Shown: positions 52,089 to 60,118 of the stretch, piece after piece
How positions within the stretch are numbered: position 1 is the stretch's first letter
Layout of the letters: every line of letters begins with the position of its first letter
NCBI GenBank assembly: GCA_018056955.1
Contig: JAGPEQ010000011.1
Coordinates: forward strand, 1-60,318
DNA from: Bacteroidales bacterium
Lineage (GTDB): Bacteria; Bacteroidota; Bacteroidia; Bacteroidales; Tenuifilaceae
Reading direction: 5' to 3'
DNA length: 60,318 nt
Made by a program: the position numbers and the translations under genes
Notes under the pieces: generated by a model
What the model saw: only the letters and a program-made list of their open reading frames with translations
The model's database searches: none
What the model was told of the DNA's origin: nothing

Positions 52089-52152
52089 GATTATTCCAGC
52101 AATCGATCAAACCTTCCCCATAGATATTTGTTTAACCTAAAAGTTTTTTACT

Positions 52153-53421
52153 ATGGGATATTTATTTACTTCGGAGAGCGTATCGGAAGGGCATCCCGAT
52201 AAGCTGGCCGATCAAATTTCCGATGCTCTGCTCGATGAGTTTTTACGTCGCGACCCCAACTCAAAGGTGGCATGCGAAACACTGGTTACTACCGGTTTGG
52301 TTGTGTTAAGTGGCGAGGTTAAAACCCATGCATATGTTGATGTTCAGGAGATTGCCCGCCGGGTTATCCGCCGGATTGGTTACACCAAGCACGAGCTGAG
52401 GTTCGATGCCGAGTCGTGCGGCGTTATCTCATCAATCCATGAACAATCGCCCGATATTAACCGTGGTGTTGAACGTGGCGATGAGTTCTCACAGGGTGCG
52501 GGCGATCAGGGTATGATGTTTGGCTATGCCTGCCGCGAAACCGACGACTATATGCCACTTGCCCTTGTGCTTTCGCACGTGTTGCTCATGGAGCTTGCTA
52601 AAATCCGCAGGGAGGGTAAGCAGATGGCCTACCTCCGTCCCGATGCCAAGTCGCAGGTAACCATTGAGTACGACGATAATAACCAGCCTCTCCGAATCCA
52701 TACCATTGTTGTATCCACCCAGCACGATGAGTTTGATACCGACGATGTTCGGATGCTGAACAAGATCAAGGAGGATGTTCGCACTATCCTTATTCCAAGG
52801 GCTAAAGCCCGTTTCCCTGAAAGAGTTCAAAAGCTGTTCAAGGACGATTACATTTTACACGTTAACCCAACCGGTAAGTTCGTAATAGGCGGTCCGCATG
52901 GCGATACCGGCTTAACCGGACGTAAAATTATTGTTGATACCTATGGCGGTAAAGGGGCCCACGGTGGAGGCGCTTTTTCGGGCAAGGATTCCAGCAAGGT
53001 TGACCGCTCCGGTGCATACGCAGCCCGCCATATTGCCAAAAACATGGTTGCTGCCGGCATTGCCGATGAGGTTCTCATTCAGGTAGCATACGCCATTGGC
53101 GTTGCCGAGCCCGTAGGGCTTTACGTTAATACCTATGGAACTTCGCACGTTAAGCTTACCGATGGCCAGATTGCTGAAAAAATTAAGCAGATCTTCGATT
53201 TGCGTCCGGGTGCCATTGTTAAACGTTTGGGCCTTAAGAATCCCATTTTTGAGGAAACCGCTGCCTACGGCCATTTTGGTCGCGATTACTACAAGCGCGA
53301 GGTGGAATTTATTGTGAATGGCAACTGTGAGGGCGAAAAGGTGGTTAAACGCGAGGTGGAATTCTTTACCTGGGAAAAGCTCGACTATGTTGATATTCTC
53401 CGCAAGGAGTTTAACCTGTAA
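52153..53421 (+). CDS. metK: S-adenosylmethionine synthetase
   Basis: A 422-residue methionine adenosyltransferase: [88 protein letters not shown] and the [22 protein letters not shown] signature. It forms SAM from methionine and ATP. Downstream is a large repeat-rich spacer with no terminator I can confirm. Confidence 0.96.
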   Translation: MGYLFTSESVSEGHPDKLADQISDALLDEFLRRDPNSKVACETLVTTGLVVLSGEVKTHAYVDVQEIARRVIRRIGYTKHELRFDAESCGVISSIHEQSPDINRGVERGDEFSQGAGDQGMMFGYACRETDDYMPLALVLSHVLLMELAKIRREGKQMAYLRPDAKSQVTIEYDDNNQPLRIHTIVVSTQHDEFDTDDVRMLNKIKEDVRTILIPRAKARFPERVQKLFKDDYILHVNPTGKFVIGGPHGDTGLTGRKIIVDTYGGKGAHGGGAFSGKDSSKVDRSGAYAARHIAKNMVAAGIADEVLIQVAYAIGVAEPVGLYVNTYGTSHVKLTDGQIAEKIKQIFDLRPGAIVKRLGLKNPIFEETAAYGHFGRDYYKREVEFIVNGNCEGEKVVKREVEFFTWEKLDYVDILRKEFNL

Positions 53422-53726
53422 AGGGGGTTCACTGTAGTATTTAATTTCATTAGAGCAACGCTACCTGTCATCCTGAGCGTCCTGTCCCGCCATAGCTGGG
53501 AGCAAAGGATATCATTATTAGTGTGCAGTGTTCAGTATGCAGTGTACAGCGGGGTAGTGTTTCGTTTTTTGGTGTTTCGTGTTTAGTGAAAATCTGCGTA
53601 AATCACCCCAATCTGTGCTATCTGTGTTCTATTGAATTTACTATCAACTGTCAACCAACAACCATCAACTAAATAGGTATCACAAGGTTACACAGTGTAA
53701 CACGGTGTTACACAGAATGGAATTAA

Positions 53727-53844
53727 CGAACAACGCTCCCAGCCCCGTAGGGGCGGAATATTTGTAACTCCATGGCCACTCCCCTATGTATTGCGATGCA
53801 CGCAATGATACTCCAAAGAATAAAACTGAAACGTTGCATCGCAA
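53727..53844 (+). repeat. 118-bp dispersed repeat, copy 1
   Basis: Begins CGAACAAC and ends GCATCGCAA. It contains the palindrome GCCCCGTAGGGGC, the word TTTGTAACTCCATGG and the inverted pair TTGCGATGC/GCATCGCAA. Most of it is identical to 54146-54263 apart from scattered substitutions. Dispersed REP-like elements of this type lack an ORF. Confidence 0.8.
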
Positions 53845-53874
53845 AAGTAAATCATTGCAAAGAGCCTTTTACAT

Positions 53875-53960
53875 GTTCTTTCTTGTCTTGATACAAGAAA
53901 GAACCAAAGAAAATCAAGGCATAAAAGCCCGACCCATTACCGGGTCGGGCTTTTATGCCT
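53875..53960. repeat. Two adjacent perfect inverted repeats
   Basis: A 12-bp stem GTTCTTTCTTGT (53875-53886) with ACAAGAAAGAAC (53893-53904), then a 19-bp perfect inverted repeat AGGCATAAAAGCCCGACCC (53917-53935) and its reverse complement (53942-53960) around ATTACC. The second would act as a terminator-like or palindromic structure; neither lies next to a gene end. Confidence 0.75.
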
Positions 53961-54048
53961 CTGCTTGCTTTTTCCGCTCCATTCCTTCTCAGGGTAAAGT
54001 GCTGGGGTGAGGCCGTTTTCCACATTCAACCTAGATGACCCCTCTAAA

Positions 54049-54125
54049 TCTCCCCTGAGAGGGGAGACTTTAGCCCTGCAATAAGGTTTCCTTATTGCAT
54101 CTCCCCTCTCCTGTCAGGAGAGGGG
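54049..54125. repeat. Three tandem hairpins
   Basis: TCTCCCC/GGGGAGA (54049-54067), GCAATAAGG/CCTTATTGC (54078-54098), CCCCTCTCCTG/CAGGAGAGGGG (54103-54125), all perfect stems in 77 bp. No gene is present. Part of the same intergenic element collection. Confidence 0.7.
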
Positions 54126-54145
54126 CTGGGGTGAGGTCAATTCCA

Positions 54146-54263
54146 CGAACAACCTTTCCAGCCCCGTAGGGGCGTAACATTTGTAACTCCATGGCTACTC
54201 CCATGTGTATTGCGATGCACGCAATATTTTTCCAAAGAGCAACGGTGAAGCTTTGCATCGCAA
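54146..54263 (+). repeat. 118-bp dispersed repeat, copy 2
   Basis: Second copy of the element at 53727-53844, in the same orientation 300 bp downstream. It keeps GCCCCGTAGGGGCG, TTTGTAACTCCATGG, TATTGCGATGCACGCAAT and TTGCATCGCAA. Confidence 0.8.
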
Positions 54264-54691
54264 CTGAAGAGTATGACGAAGAACAATAAAAGGCATTTAG
54301 GGCATGAAGGTACAAAGAGATGCTTCGGCTGGGCTCAGCATGACAAAGTGAGCGAGGGAGCCCATCATGTTGTCATCCCGAGCGTAGTCGAGGAATCTCA
54401 TTTAAAAGGGAATGAGGGTTCAAAGCAATGCTTCGACAAGCTCAGCATGACAAAGGAGTAGAAGAGAAGATTGGGTTTTTGTCTTCCCGAGCGTAGCCGA
54501 GGAATCTCATTAAATAATGGATGAAGGTATTATGAGATGCTTCGGCGAAGTCTATCCCTATAAATTGGAACTCAGCACGACAGCGTGATGTTTCGCTCGC
54601 GCGCAACATGACTAATAACCTTAACTAAACAACATTGATTTAAAATTTCAGATTTCAGATTCAAGATTTTAGGTAAACTCTTATGCCATCA

Positions 54692-54790
54692 ACCATCAAC
54701 TAAATCGGTATCACAGGGTTACTCAGAGTTTTCAAGGTGTTTCACAGTGAAAATCGGCCTAATCTGTGTCGTCTGCGTTCCATTACCAAA
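54692..54790 (+). repeat. Composite dispersed element, copy 1
   Basis: Order: CAACCATCAACTAAAT, GGTATCACAGG, a 10-11-bp-period CACAG array, CTAATCTGTGTCGTCTGCG, TTCCATTACC. The same order recurs at 55853-55945 and 60118-60218. Confidence 0.7.
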
Positions 54791-54824
54791 CTAAACACTA
54801 TACACAAAACACTAAACACACCTT

Positions 54825-54880
54825 AACTAACAACCATCAACTGTCAACCATCAACCATCAACCATCACCTTACAACTAAA
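54825..54880. repeat. CAACCATCAA tandem units
   Basis: Degenerate 7-mers of CAACCAT/CAACTGT (CAACCATCAACTGTCAACCA and neighbours) upstream of lgt. The same unit precedes each composite element copy and appears at 25.35, 29.65, 35.9, 53.65, 55.96 and 60.12 kb. Confidence 0.55.
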
Positions 54881-54966
54881 CCTGTTAACCCATACTATAC
54901 ATCAATATAAGGGACAAATTTTCTTCAAAAACAATTTTTGGCTTACATTTACAAAAATTTTAAGCT

Positions 54967-55797
54967 ATGCTTGCATACATAACCTGGAATGTCAATCCTG
55001 AGATATTTAGTATTGGCCCGTTCTCAGTACGATACTACGGCCTAATGTGGGCCATGGCCTTTTACATTGGCTATGTCATTTTTAACCGCTTTGTTAAGCG
55101 TGAGCACCTGCCCGAGGGTTTCCTCGACTCGCTAACCATGTACATGATTGTAGGCACAGTAATTGGAGCCCGCTTGGGCCATTGCCTTTTCTACGAACCG
55201 GAATTCTACCTCAGCAACCCGCTCGAAATCCTTAAGATCTGGCACGGAGGCTTGGCCAGCCATGGCGCGGCCATAGGGATACTAATTGCCCTTTACCTTT
55301 TTGCCCGCAAGCATAAGGTCCCCATGATTTACGTTATTGATAGGGTTGTAATAACCGTAGCAATTGGTGGAGCCTTTATTCGCCTAGGAAACCTGTTTAA
55401 TTCTGAAATCTACGGGGTTGAAACCACACTGCCCTGGGGTTTTATTTTTGTGCGGAATGGCGAGGTACACCCAAAACACCCCACACAGCTTTACGAGGCG
55501 CTATCATACACCGCAATATTTATCCTGCTTTACTGGCTTTACCTAAAGGCCGATGGCAAGCTGCGTAATGGTTTCATTTTTGGCATCTTCCTCGTCCTGC
55601 TCTTTGGCGCACGATTCCTAATTGAGTACGTAAAAGAACCACAGGTTGAGTTTGAAAAACACATGATGCTAAACATGGGGCAGTGGCTAAGCTTACCCTT
55701 TATTGCAGCAGGAATTGGATTTTTGATTTACTCATACCTTAAACCTTCGGTTTTTATCCCACAGGACAACGTAAAGCCTAAAAAAGGGAATAAGTAG
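54967..55797 (+). CDS. lgt: Prolipoprotein diacylglyceryl transferase
   Basis: A 276-residue inner membrane protein with seven helices. Conserved points are SVRYYGLMW, GARLGHCLFYEP, WHGGLASHGAAIG (the Lgt signature HGGLxSHG) and IRLGNLFNSEIYG, with GEVHPKHPTQLYEAL and FGARFLIEYVKEPQ. It transfers diacylglyceryl to the lipobox cysteine, the step before LspA. A strong terminator is next. Confidence 0.95.
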   Translation: MLAYITWNVNPEIFSIGPFSVRYYGLMWAMAFYIGYVIFNRFVKREHLPEGFLDSLTMYMIVGTVIGARLGHCLFYEPEFYLSNPLEILKIWHGGLASHGAAIGILIALYLFARKHKVPMIYVIDRVVITVAIGGAFIRLGNLFNSEIYGVETTLPWGFIFVRNGEVHPKHPTQLYEALSYTAIFILLYWLYLKADGKLRNGFIFGIFLVLLFGARFLIEYVKEPQVEFEKHMMLNMGQWLSLPFIAAGIGFLIYSYLKPSVFIPQDNVKPKKGNK

Positions 55798-55805
55798 AAA
55801 CATTA

Positions 55806-55836
55806 AAAAACGTCGGAGCCAAAGCCCGACGTTTTT
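55806..55836 (+). terminator. Rho-independent terminator after lgt
   Basis: AAAAACGTCGG and CCGACGTTTTT, with an inner GC/GC pair, followed by GTTTTTCG. Hairpin with T tract on the plus strand. Confidence 0.8.
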
Positions 55837-55852
55837 GTTTTTCGTAATACTT

Positions 55853-55945
55853 TCAACCAAATAAGTATCACAGTGTTTTACAGGGTTTACACAGTGTTTC
55901 ACAGTGTAAATCCGCCCAGTCTGCGCCATCTGTGTTCCATTCCAA
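55853..55945 (+). repeat. Composite dispersed element, copy 2
   Basis: CAACCAAATAAGTATCACAG followed by arrays of TTTACAGGGT, TTACACAGTGT, TTCACAGTGT, then CCGCCCAGTCTGCGCCATCT and GTGTTCCATTCC. Followed by CAACCATCAACTATCAACCA at about 55955. Confidence 0.75.
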
Positions 55946-55949
55946 TTCA

Positions 55950-56035
55950 CTTACAACCATCAACTATCAACCAACAACTAGCTTATCTGCGTCATCTGTG
56001 TTCAATTAAATTCACCATTAACTATCAACTAAAAT
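55950..56035. repeat. CAACTATCAACCA and CTGCGTCATCTGTG units ahead of capE
   Basis: CAACCATCAACTATCAACCA, then TATCTGCGTCATCTGTGTTC, then ATTAACTATCAACTAAAA. The last unit ends just before the -7 element of capE, so repeat DNA abuts the promoter. Confidence 0.55.
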
Positions 56036-56038
56036 TGT

Positions 56039-56046
56039 TAACTTTG
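56039..56046 (+). promoter_or_regulatory. -7 element of capE
   Basis: TAACTTTG, exact TAnnTTTG match, 20 bp before the capE ATG. No good -33 TTTG at 17-21 bp upstream. Confidence 0.4.
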
Positions 56047-56066
56047 AATGAATAAACCCTACCGAT

Positions 56067-57116
56067 ATGCCCAAAAGTATTTTCGATAACAAATCGTTGC
56101 TAATTACCGGTGGTAGCGGATCGTTTGGTAACGCGGTGCTGAGGCGATTCCTTAAAACAAATATTTCCGAAATCCGTATTTTCTCGCGCGACGAGAAAAA
56201 GCAGGACGATATGCGCCGTTTTTACAACGATAAGCGTATCAAGTTTTACATAGGAGATGTTCGAAACGAGGGAAGTGTTCGTTCAGCCATGGTTGGGGTC
56301 GATTTTGTGTTCCATGCTGCCGCGCTTAAGCAGGTTCCATCGTGCGAGTTCTTCCCGGTGGAAGCCCTTAAAACCAATGCGCTTGGCACCGACAACGTGC
56401 TCGATGCTGCCGAAAAGTACCATGTTAAACGGGTGGTTACCCTTAGCACCGATAAGGCCGTTTACCCCATAAATGCCATGGGCATTACCAAGGCCCTAAT
56501 GGAAAAGATTATGATTGCCCGTTCCAGGAATAACGACCCAAGCAAACAGGTTTTTTGCGGAACACGTTACGGCAATGTAATGGCCTCGCGCGGGTCGGTG
56601 ATCCCACTCTTTGTGGAGCAAATCAAGGCCGGGCAACCGCTCACCATTACCGACCCCAACATGACCCGCTACATGATGACCCTCGACGATGCCGTTGACC
56701 TGGTACTGTTTGCCTTTGAGCATGGCCAGCCCGGCGATATCTTTGTGCAAAAGGCACCCGCGGCTACAATCGAGACCCTGGCAAAGGCTCTGCTGGAGCT
56801 TTACCATGCCAAGAATCCCATTAAGGTAATTGGAACCCGCCACGGCGAAAAGCTTTACGAAACCCTGCTCACCCGCGAGGAGATGGTAAAGGCTTACGAC
56901 ATGGGCAAGTACTTCCGCATCCCCGCCGATAACCGCGACCTGAACTATGGTCTGTACTTCAGCGAGGGACAAACCGATATCACACAGATTGAGGAGTACA
57001 ACTCGCACAACACCCGAAGGCTGGATGTGGAGGGAATGAAGGAACTGCTGCTAAAACTACCCCTTATCCGAAAGGATATACTGAACGAGGACAATGGGCA
57101 TATATACGAACCTTAA
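56067..57116 (+). CDS. capE: UDP-GlcNAc 4,6-dehydratase/5-epimerase CapE (FnlA/WbjB-like)
   Basis: A 349-residue extended SDR. NAD motif ITGGSGSFGNAVL at about 13-25 and STDKAVYPINAMGITKALMEKI: the usual catalytic Tyr of Tyr-x3-Lys is Met, as in S. aureus CapE. It converts UDP-GlcNAc to the 4-keto-6-deoxy-L-arabino sugar, the first step to UDP-N-acetyl-L-fucosamine. capF and capG follow after the GxxExxY gene; the three enzymes form a complete pathway. Confidence 0.93.
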   Translation: MPKSIFDNKSLLITGGSGSFGNAVLRRFLKTNISEIRIFSRDEKKQDDMRRFYNDKRIKFYIGDVRNEGSVRSAMVGVDFVFHAAALKQVPSCEFFPVEALKTNALGTDNVLDAAEKYHVKRVVTLSTDKAVYPINAMGITKALMEKIMIARSRNNDPSKQVFCGTRYGNVMASRGSVIPLFVEQIKAGQPLTITDPNMTRYMMTLDDAVDLVLFAFEHGQPGDIFVQKAPAATIETLAKALLELYHAKNPIKVIGTRHGEKLYETLLTREEMVKAYDMGKYFRIPADNRDLNYGLYFSEGQTDITQIEEYNSHNTRRLDVEGMKELLLKLPLIRKDILNEDNGHIYEP

Positions 57117-57124
57117 ATATAATT

Positions 57125-57173
57125 AGTAGCACAGGGTTTCACTGAGTTTAACACAGTGTAGCACAGTGTAAAA
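57125..57173 (+). repeat. Forward CACAGTGT array upstream of the GxxExxY gene
   Basis: Four units of about 10-12 bp: AGCACAGGGT, TTCACTGAGT, TTAACACAGTGT, AGCACAGTGT, then AAAA and the ATG. It is the forward half of an inverted pair around the next gene. Confidence 0.75.
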
Positions 57174-57545
57174 ATGGAAATCAACCAGATTACACACGAA
57201 ATAATCGATTCAGCCTACAAGGTGCATTCTACTTTAGGTCCTGGCCTTCTTGAATCTACCTATCAGGCTTGCCTCGCTTATGAACTACAGAAAAAAGGAT
57301 TTCAGGTTGAGATAGAAAAACCTGTTCCCTTAATTTACGAGGAGATTAAGCTTGAGTGTGGGTATCGACTCGACTTGCTGGTCGAGAACCAGGTTGTTGT
57401 AGAACTAAAAAGCGTAGATGCATTTACTGATGTACATATTGCACAGGTTTTAACCTACCTTAAACTTGCTAATAAACACATTGGACTTCTGATTAATTTT
57501 AACACAAAAAGTCTAAAAGATGGAATTAAGCGATTAGTTTTGTAA
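57174..57545 (+). CDS. GxxExxY protein (PD-(D/E)xK nuclease-like, PF13366 type)
   Basis: A 123-residue protein. GLLESTY (24-30) is the GxxExxY name motif. The nuclease core is complete: Asp67 in YRLDLL, Glu77 and Lys79 in VVELKS, giving D-x9-ExK, and Gln91-x3-Tyr95 in AQVLTYLKL resembles the RecB-type QxxxY motif. The biochemical role of the family is not established. It interrupts the capE-capF order and is bounded by a forward and a reverse array of 10-bp CACAGTGT repeats. The pattern suggests a small mobile or repeat-associated cassette (inference). Confidence 0.88.
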   Translation: MEINQITHEIIDSAYKVHSTLGPGLLESTYQACLAYELQKKGFQVEIEKPVPLIYEEIKLECGYRLDLLVENQVVVELKSVDAFTDVHIAQVLTYLKLANKHIGLLINFNTKSLKDGIKRLVL

Positions 57546-57592
57546 TAAACACCGTGTAACTCTGTGCTAACACTGTGGAACACTGTGGAACT
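57546..57592 (-). repeat. Reverse CACAGTGT array downstream of the GxxExxY gene
   Basis: Four 10-bp units, ACACCGTGTA, ACTCTGTGCT, AACACTGTGG, AACACTGTGG; on the minus strand these read CCACAGTGTT twice, AGCACAGAGT and TACACGGTGT, the same unit as upstream array in inverted orientation. It starts directly at the stop codon. Confidence 0.75.
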
Positions 57593-57610
57593 TAACTATT
57601 AAAAAACATC

Positions 57611-58753
57611 ATGATCAAAGTAGGCATTACCGGACAGTCAGGTTTTATTGGCACACACCTGTACAACACCCTGGGACTATACCCCGACAGGTTCCAGCGC
57701 ATCGCCTTTGAGGATAGCTACTTCGACGATCCCATTAAGCTCAACGGCTTTGTTCAGTCGTGCGATGCCATTGTACACCTGGCCGCCATGAACCGCCACA
57801 ACGACCCCCAGGTCATTTACCAAACCAACATCAACCTTTGCCAAAAGCTCATTAACGCCTGCGAGGCAACCCGCTCAAAACCCCACATCATCTTCTCCTC
57901 ATCAACCCAGGAGGAGCGCGATAACCTCTACGGTAAATCGAAGCGCGAAGGGCGATTGCTTTTTGATCAGTGGGCCAGGCGAAACCATACTGCCTTCAGC
58001 GGCTTTATCATACCCAACGTGTTTGGACCCTTTGGCAAACCCTACTACAACTCCGTGGTGGCAACATTCTGCCACCAGCTTACGCATAACGAGGAGCCCA
58101 AAATTGATGTGGATGGCGAGTTAAGGTTGATTTACGTTTCGGAGCTGGTAGAGCATTTTATTACCAAAATCGATAGCGTAGCCCAAAGCAGAAATGCAGT
58201 GTCCCACGTTGAAACGGTTCAAATCCCACATACAGCAACCATCAAGGTTTCAGCCCTTTTGGCAAGGCTAAACGATTTCAAATCCAACTACTTCGATAAG
58301 GGTATTTTCCCCAACCTAACCGATCCCTTTGAACGCAACCTATTCAACACCTTTGTTTGCTACATCGACCACGAAAAGTTCTTCCCCCGTATGCTTGAGC
58401 TGAAAACCGACGACAGGGGCTCATTTGTGGAGACCGTGAAGCTGAACAGCGGCGGACAGGTTTCGTTCTCCACCACCAAGCCCGGCGTTACCCGCGGCAA
58501 CCACTTCCATACCCGCAAGGCAGAAAGGTTTGCCGTGATAAAGGGCAAAGCAGTAATTGAGTTACGGCGCATTGGAACCGATAAAAAGCTTACCTTTGAG
58601 CTCGATGGCGATAGAAACCCATCGGTGGTGGATATGCCCATTTGGTTTACCCATAACATCAAAAACGTGGGGAACGATGATGTTTACACCATTTTCTGGA
58701 TCAGTGAGCACTTCGACCCTAGCGATACGGATACGTTTTTTGAAACTGTTTAA
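57611..58753 (+). CDS. capF: CapF: bifunctional SDR/cupin reductase-epimerase
   Basis: A 380-residue protein: N-terminal SDR domain (about 1-245) with GITGQSGFIGTHL, SSSTQEERDNLYGKSKREG (Tyr-x3-Lys) and a C-terminal cupin (about 260-380) with GVTRGNHFHTRKAERFAVIKG (the His-Phe-His and Glu metal ligands) and WFTHNIKNVG. S. aureus CapF does C3 epimerisation in the cupin domain and NADPH-dependent reduction in the SDR domain, giving UDP-2-acetamido-2,6-dideoxy-L-talose. Here it follows the GxxExxY gene and precedes capG. Confidence 0.93.
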   Translation: MIKVGITGQSGFIGTHLYNTLGLYPDRFQRIAFEDSYFDDPIKLNGFVQSCDAIVHLAAMNRHNDPQVIYQTNINLCQKLINACEATRSKPHIIFSSSTQEERDNLYGKSKREGRLLFDQWARRNHTAFSGFIIPNVFGPFGKPYYNSVVATFCHQLTHNEEPKIDVDGELRLIYVSELVEHFITKIDSVAQSRNAVSHVETVQIPHTATIKVSALLARLNDFKSNYFDKGIFPNLTDPFERNLFNTFVCYIDHEKFFPRMLELKTDDRGSFVETVKLNSGGQVSFSTTKPGVTRGNHFHTRKAERFAVIKGKAVIELRRIGTDKKLTFELDGDRNPSVVDMPIWFTHNIKNVGNDDVYTIFWISEHFDPSDTDTFFETV

Positions 58754-58762
58754 TGAATAGCC

Positions 58763-58830
58763 GTTTCACAGAGTATCACAGAGTAATGCACTGTGTAACA
58801 CTGTGAAAACATTGTGAAACACTGTGTAAC
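58763..58830. repeat. Gene-less inverted CACAG array between capF and capG
   Basis: Forward units TTTCACAGAG and TATCACAGAG, central TAATG, then reverse units CACTGTGTAA, CACTGTGAAAA, CATTGTGAAA, CACTGTGTAAC. Same units and same forward/reverse architecture as around the GxxExxY gene but with only 5 bp between the halves. Confidence 0.75.
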
Positions 58831-58837
58831 CAGAACT

Positions 58838-59983
58838 ATGAAGAAACTTAAAGTCCTTACCGTTGTTGGTACGCGTCCCGAGATTATCCGCCTGTCGCGT
58901 GTAATGGCCAAGCTCGACCAGAGCCCTGCCATTGAACATATAACTGTCCATACCGGGCAGAACTACGACTACGAGCTGAACCAAATCTTTTACGACGACA
59001 TGGGCATTCGCCCACCCGACCACTACCTCGATGCCGCCGGCGATAGCGCCACGGCCACCATTGGCCAGATACTCATTAAGATTGACCCCCTGCTCGAGAC
59101 CCTCAAGCCCGATGCGATGCTGGTGCTGGGCGATACCAACAGCTGCCTGTGCGCCATCCCTGCCAAAAAACGGCACATCCCCATATTCCACATGGAGGCT
59201 GGTAACCGTTGCTTCGACCAGCGGGTGCCCGAGGAGACCAACCGCAAGATTGTTGACCACATTGCCGATATCAACCTCACCTACAGCGACATTGCCCGCG
59301 AGTACCTGCTACGCGAAGGGCTCCCTGCCGATAGGGTGATTAAAACCGGTTCGCCCATGTTTGAGGTGCTGAACCACTACCTACCCCGCATTCAGCAATC
59401 CGACGTTCTTTCACGGTTAAACCTGAAAAAGGGCGAGTACTTCGTGGTGTCGGCTCACCGCGAGGAAAACATAAATTCCGAGCGTAACTTTGGTAACCTT
59501 ATCCGCACGCTTAACCTGATTGCCGAAACATATGGTTTACCCATAATTGTGAGTACTCATCCGCGCACTCGCAAGATGATTGAGGCCAAAGGGGTACAGG
59601 TTAACCCTCTTGTAAACTTCCTTAAGCCGCTTAGCTTTACCGATTACAACGCCCTGCAGCAAAACGCCTACTGCGTACTATCGGATAGTGGAACAATCTC
59701 GGAGGAATCGAGCATTCTTAACTTCAGGGCTCTGAATATCCGCGAGGCGCATGAGCGGCCGGAGGCCATGGAGGAGGCCTCAGTAATGATGGTGGGCCTA
59801 AACCCTGAGCGCATTATGCAGGGACTGGCTCAGGTGCAGCAACAAAAAATCGGCACTGAGCGAAACTTCCGCCCGGTTGCCGATTACTCCATGCCCAACG
59901 TATCCGATAAGGTGGTTCGGATTATCCTAAGCTATACCGATTATGTGAAACGTGTGGTGTGGGGAGAGGAATGTAGTAGTTAG
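58838..59983 (+). CDS. capG: CapG: UDP-N-acetylglucosamine 2-epimerase family
   Basis: I use ATG 58838 (MKKLKVLTVVGTRPEIIRL, 381 residues); an earlier GTG at 58814 lies in repeat DNA. Motifs: GTRPEIIRLSRVMA, HTGQNYDYEL, GDTNSCLCAIPAKK, HMEAGNRCFDQRVPEE, SAHREENI, SDSGTISEESSIL. In the Cap pathway it inverts C2 to give UDP-N-acetyl-L-fucosamine. It belongs to the non-hydrolysing epimerase fold. The last three cap genes are each separated by repeat arrays, not overlapping as usual. Confidence 0.93.
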   Translation: MKKLKVLTVVGTRPEIIRLSRVMAKLDQSPAIEHITVHTGQNYDYELNQIFYDDMGIRPPDHYLDAAGDSATATIGQILIKIDPLLETLKPDAMLVLGDTNSCLCAIPAKKRHIPIFHMEAGNRCFDQRVPEETNRKIVDHIADINLTYSDIAREYLLREGLPADRVIKTGSPMFEVLNHYLPRIQQSDVLSRLNLKKGEYFVVSAHREENINSERNFGNLIRTLNLIAETYGLPIIVSTHPRTRKMIEAKGVQVNPLVNFLKPLSFTDYNALQQNAYCVLSDSGTISEESSILNFRALNIREAHERPEAMEEASVMMVGLNPERIMQGLAQVQQQKIGTERNFRPVADYSMPNVSDKVVRIILSYTDYVKRVVWGEECSS

Positions 59984-59989
59984 TGTGCA

Positions 59990-60118
59990 GGAACGGGTTC
60001 AGGGATAAAGGTTCAAGGTTCAAAGTGCAAAGTTTAGGGTTCAAGAGCCTGTCCCGCGATGCGGGAATAAAGGTTCAGGGTTCAAGGATTAGAGTTCTAA
60101 TACTAACAACCAACAACT
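59990..60118. repeat. GGTTCAAGG-type degenerate repeat block
   Basis: Units such as GATAAAGGTTCAAGGTTCAA, then GAGCCTGTCCCGCGATGCGG, then AAAGGTTCAGGGTTCAAGG, ending with CAACCAACAACTGTCAACTA. Same families as at 23.6 and 29.6 kb. The 84-codon ORF here is repeat DNA, not a gene. Confidence 0.6.

Larger units (their letters stand above)
53422..54966. repeat. Repeat-rich 1.5-kb intergenic region
   Basis: No supported gene in 1545 bp. From left to right: a CATCCTGAGCG remnant (53465-53510); CAGTGTTCAGTATGCAGTGT units; TGTGCTATCTGTGTTCTATT (53617-53636); CAACTGTCAACCAACAACCA (53645-53664); CACAAGGTTACACAGTG arrays; a 118-bp repeat (53727); two perfect hairpins (53875-53960); three hairpins (54049-54125); the second 118-bp copy (54146); several CGAGGAATCTCATT/GCTCAGCATGAC segments (54300-54610); and a full composite element (54692-54790). 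The two short ORFs of 62-81 codons here lie inside repeat copies and are not supported as genes. Confidence 0.75.

Noticed and set aside
53786-54010. 74-codon plus-strand ORF in the spacer after metK
   Set aside because: It lies across the 118-bp repeat and two perfect hairpins, so the frame is repeat DNA rather than a gene.
54070-54461. Short ORFs of 81 and 62 codons in 54.07-54.46 kb
   Set aside because: Both consist of repeat copies (CGAGGAATCTCATT and hairpins) with no protein-family resemblance.
57125-57592. CRISPR array interpretation of CACAGTGT units
   Set aside because: Units are 10-12 bp and contiguous, without unique spacers, and no cas genes are present.
58814-58837. Upstream GTG start of capG
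   Set aside because: Codes from CACTGTG repeat units; the ATG at 58838 starts at the conserved MKKLKVLTVVGTRPE.
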